From Echinometra lucunter (taxonomy: Eukaryota > Echinodermata > Echinoidea > Camarodonta > Echinometridae), in the NCBI GenBank assembly GCA_029962745.1, contig CM057154.1:14751763-14815762 (forward strand): a stretch of DNA of 64,000 nt, read 5' to 3'. The notes beneath the pieces are model-generated. The model was not told the DNA's origin. It saw only the letters and a program-made list of their open reading frames with translations, and did not search any database. The translations under genes were made by a program, and so were the position numbers. Shown piece by piece: positions 61,197 through 64,000 of this stretch (positions are counted from its first letter, which is position 1; every line of letters starts with the position of its first letter).

Positions 61197-61327
61197 CTGG
61201 GGCCTGTAGCATAAAAATACAATCAATCTTACGATTGATTTGAATCATAAGTCTATGGCAAACCATGTACTAAAGAGTTACAAATGATCGAAAGATTGAT
61301 TGTATCTCTTTATGTTACAGGCCCTGG
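61197..61327. mobile_element. Small fold-back element with CTGGGGCC ends
   Basis: CTGGGGCCTGTAGCATAAA and AATACAATCAATC on the left are mirrored by GATTGATTGTAT and TTTATGTTACAGGCCCTGG on the right. Related in end sequence to 29566-29725. Confidence 0.8.
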
Positions 61328-61469
61328 TCTTTTAATGTTTTTTTTTTACTGTTAAGAAATGGTTTAAAACTTATTTAGATTTATGCTTCATTCATTCCTC
61401 ACAATCACGTTATACTCATGATGGTATGAAATTGAAAACAGCTAGCCTCTTGATGGGCACATTGCAGTA

Positions 61470-61672
61470 GCATACCTGCCAACCCTGACAGCCAAGAAAA
61501 AGGAACAAATTATTAAGAAATTTTCAAAAATGGGAACATTTCTAAATTTCCTATTCAATACTACTGTACAGACAAATTTGTACAGAAATAGGAACACATG
61601 GGTTAAAATGGCAATTTTCTTTTCCCCCAAATACGAATATTCCTATTTAATAGGAACAGTTGGCAGGTATGC
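61470..61672. mobile_element. Fold-back MITE with GCATACCTGCCAAC ends
   Basis: Perfect 14-bp inverted ends GCATACCTGCCAAC / GTTGGCAGGTATGC. AGTA occurs on both sides as a possible short target duplication. GGAACA and ATAGGAAC words recur inside, mirrored by TTCCTATT. 203 bp. Confidence 0.85.
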
Positions 61673-61758
61673 AGTAGTTTTGTTGACTGACATTAACATC
61701 ACACAGATGTTCAAACAAATATTCTGATAAAGCTGTGGCATGCTTGACAATGTGACAG

Positions 61759-61909
61759 CAGGGCCCCGTTTCACATAACTTGTTATCAATAACAAGTTGC
61801 AATAACTGTTACAAGCTACTGAAATCCTTGCATCTTCTGGCTGAGAGAAAGTTTGTCATAGAAAGGTGGCAGTTGTCACTGATGACAAGTTTTATGAAAC
61901 AGGGCCCTG
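61759..61909. mobile_element. Small fold-back element with CAGGGCCC ends
   Basis: CAGGGCCCCGTTTCACATAA, CTTGTTATC at the left; GATGACAAG, TTTTATGAAACAGGGCCCTG at the right. Arms of about 30 bp. Same family style as 29566 and 61197. Confidence 0.82.
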
Positions 61910-62055
61910 GTCTATTTCATAACTGTTGTAAGATGGCAATGCCTTATAACTTTTAAAGTGAATGTGAGCAAGAATGTTCAATTACCATGAGGTACTGTTA
62001 ATTTGATAGAATTGTAAGAAGTGCTAAGATATTACAAAAATGAGCTTACCTATAT

Positions 62056-62475
62056 CAGAGCTGCCAAGTAGTAGGATTTTTGGAGAGAATATGACAATAG
62101 GATTTTTCCCATGAAAATAGGATTTTTTGAAAGTTCTGACATTGATTCTCTACTACCTTTCTTTTATCTTATTTTCATGTTATTTTATCAACATGTAAGT
62201 TTATCCCAATGCTCACTGTACTCTACCTGTGTATTTTGTACTGTAGATCATTTTCAATAAAAGAAGTACAATGTAGAAGAGTTGTGATCAAAATAATTAA
62301 GTAAGTCATACATATTATTAATATTGTATTTTCTTTAGGATATCATAGAGAGTGAAAGGGGAATCACAATGTTGTATTTTTAAAATTTTCATGCAAAAAT
62401 AGGATTTTTGGCATGAAAATAGGATAAAAGGAAGTACACAATAGGATTTTCTTCCAGTTGGGGTTGGCAGCTCTG
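62056..62475. mobile_element. MITE with CAGAGCTGCCAA ends and CTATAT target duplication
   Basis: Perfect 12-bp inverted ends CAGAGCTGCCAA / TTGGCAGCTCTG. CTATAT lies on both sides (62050-62055, 62476-62481). AATAGGATTTTT-type words occur repeatedly in both halves. 420 bp. It lies about 570 bp past the stop codon of the unrecognised gene and so could be inside its 3' UTR. Confidence 0.85.
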
Positions 62476-63046
62476 CTATATCAAAGACAGTTTCAATGCT
62501 ATCAAAATAGGCATCTCATGTATTCCTAATAAACAAAAATATTCTCAGATTAAGCGACTGCAAAATCTGCTGGCATAATGTTTGAGTGCATAACATCATC
62601 AGTAGTACTATGTTTACAGTAATTGTAGACTTGGTAATACTCACAACTTATATTTCTTGTACTCATCATATTTTTCTCATTTACTATGAAGAGATTTTAA
62701 TGTACGTGTATTGCTCCATGCCAATGTACATGTATTGCTCCATCAAACAATACGCATCGTGCATTCAGACTGAAAACTACTTGGAACATCATTCTACCTA
62801 TTTAAATATTATCTGAAGATAATGAAATATGAAAGATCTGCGCATAGATTTTTGCTACACAATATCACTGGACAAAAGCAAAAAAACAAATACTGGCATG
62901 GTATATCATTTTGTTTTCAAACAAAGTTGAAAATATTTGGGGGGTTTGGGAAATAAAAAAAGTTTTCTTCCAGCACTTTGAGGACATATCTCTAGACTGT
63001 TAGGATATCTGTACTGTGGAATACTAAAGAGCCCTCACTTGGTCCG

Positions 63047-63151
63047 CTAAGCAGAGGCCATGAGTCTGATGTCATTGATCAGCTTCCTGGTGTAGTCCCG
63101 GACATTGATGGGTTGAGCACTCACGCAGGTGCACTTCAGACGAGCCTCCTC
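63047..63151 (-). CDS. 3'-terminal coding exon of an unrecognised gene
   Basis: The exon follows a clear acceptor (pyrimidine-rich tract ending TTTTAG) and encodes 34 residues, then TAG at 63049-63047. It begins EEARLKCTCVSAQPINVRDY and ends with KLINDIRLMASA. Codon use is clean and GC content is well above the flanks, as expected of a real exon. The C-terminal half looks like a short amphipathic helix with basic residues, and CTC gives two close cysteines. I cannot assign a family. The rest of the gene lies to the right of the window, in the same orientation as the ZNRF3-like gene and upstream of it. Its 3' UTR should run leftwards from 63046. An ATTAAA on the minus strand near 62695 is a possible poly(A) signal but is unproven. 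Confidence 0.75.
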   Translation of the reverse strand, partial: EEARLKCTCVSAQPINVRDYTRKLINDIRLMASA

Positions 63152-64000
63152 CTAAAAGACACAAAGAAAAACACAAAGAAATGACATATATATCAAATGA
63201 TAATATGTGAAAGATGTAGCTCAGAAATATACAGTGTATCCAAGAACTGCTTGTTCACTGCACATAAACCACACTATAAAAGGAAAAGGAGAACCATGCT
63301 TGAAGTAAAAAATTCCTAAATTAGTAATTATAAAATCTACTAAATTGTATATCAAATTAAAGAGAAAAGAATGGCCATTGATTTGCATGTAGTTGATATT
63401 GGGATCATTCATGTATGAATAGTTATGACCCATTATGCACACTAATACCCATTTTTTTGACATTTCTGTGATCATTGAAGCAATGATCATGGCTTATTCA
63501 ATTTTTGCGAGAGATAACATGATATCTTTGATTTCAGATTTGCTGGGAAATCATCAAATTAACACACAGAACTTTCAATTCAGAGACATTTTTCCCTTGC
63601 CATGCATGCCACTGACGGTATGTGAGTAAAAAAAAGGTTAATGTCATAAAAGTTCTTGGTTTTACAGTACACCAACCCAGAAGCAACTTTCAGTTAAATC
63701 AAAACCAGTTTAAGGACTTTTATTTAATTGCTTTAATTAAAGCAATGCTCTTGAAATCAAAGGAAGGGGCAAACTTTCGCACATTGTTTGTGTTATCAAA
63801 AATATTCAAACAAAATTATCGCAATTAACAGCCTGATCTGAAATAACAATCTAATACCTCTTTCACGCTGGTTACCTGGAAGATATTCACCGGGGAATCG
63901 AACGGGTACGCCCGGGAAGAATTCATTTCATACTGGGGAGTGAGTTCCCAGATGAATTACATCTGGTGCATGTTTACCATTATGATGCTATAACGATATA
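63152..64000 (-). other. Last intron of the unrecognised gene (partial)
   Basis: This is the sequence upstream of the 63151 acceptor. It is AT-rich with no further exon that I can see. From about 63857 a more GC-rich stretch begins with CTTTCACGCTGGTTACC. It resembles the 'cctttcacac.gg' ends of small inverted-repeat elements (compare 18877-18960), but its partner end would be outside the window. Confidence 0.4.

Larger units (their letters stand above)
53961..63046. other. Interval between the two genes
   Basis: About 9.1 kb separates the ZNRF3-like promoter from the stop codon of the next gene; part of it must be that gene's 3' UTR. It holds GATA and AAAT microsatellites, hairpins at 55.0-55.3 kb, a dispersed repeat at 56577, a tandem duplication at 58494, nested inverted repeats at 60.3-61.0 kb and four fold-back elements at 61.2-62.5 kb. 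I see no exon in 57000-58490 or 58780-60280. Confidence 0.6.

Noticed and set aside
53961..63046. Human-like neighbours of ZNRF3 (KREMEN1, XBP1, CCDC117)
   Set aside because: No matching exon was seen, and the terminal exon at 63047 does not resemble the ends of those proteins as far as I can judge.

Overview
The window is eukaryotic: AT-rich, intron-dominated DNA full of microsatellites, LINE 3' fragments and small inverted-repeat transposons, with the palindromic word TACATGTA scattered throughout. Intron sizes, repeat style and the degree of protein similarity point to a marine invertebrate deuterostome. A sea urchin (Lytechinus-like) is my best guess, but no sequence in the window proves the species.

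The main gene is on the minus strand. Three exons (53372-53584, 15744-15866, 6556-6630) join in phase 0 across GT/AG introns. Together they encode the first 137 residues of a ZNRF3/RNF43-type transmembrane E3 ubiquitin ligase: a signal peptide plus much of the extracellular protease-associated (R-spondin-binding) domain. Intron 1 is about 37.5 kb and intron 2 about 9.1 kb. The rest of the gene (transmembrane segment, RING domain, tail) must lie beyond the left edge. Upstream of the start codon are a TCF/LEF-type site and a GTCACGTGAC E-box. The TCF site fits the known role of ZNRF3 as a Wnt-induced Wnt antagonist.

A second gene, also on the minus strand, contributes only its last coding exon (63047-63151, 34 codons and a stop). 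I do not recognise its family. About 9.5 kb separates the two genes.

All other structure is repeats. Three elements with CAGGG/CCCTG ends each have a perfect 8-bp target duplication, which is the hAT signature. The largest (35545-36857) carries a four-unit ~149-bp tandem repeat with nuclear-receptor DR1-like motifs. A TTAA-ended MITE family has four copies (23.5, 28.6, 32.4 and 50.5 kb). One copy is split by a second, piggyBac-like MITE whose filled and empty sites can both be read. There are about a dozen long fold-back elements, four of them clustered at 61.2-62.5 kb. LINE remnants lie at 7.1, 44.9 and 50.2 kb, and less certainly at 12.7 and 43.6 kb. A tRNA-like Pol III unit with anticodon TCA is at 22333-22403.

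The 500-N gap at 25821-26320 lies between two near-identical ~95-bp copies, which suggests an assembly overlap or a collapsed duplication. I found no CRISPR array, rRNA, bacterial operon or intact transposase gene. The three ZNRF3 exons, the unknown terminal exon, and the target-site-supported elements are the best-supported calls.
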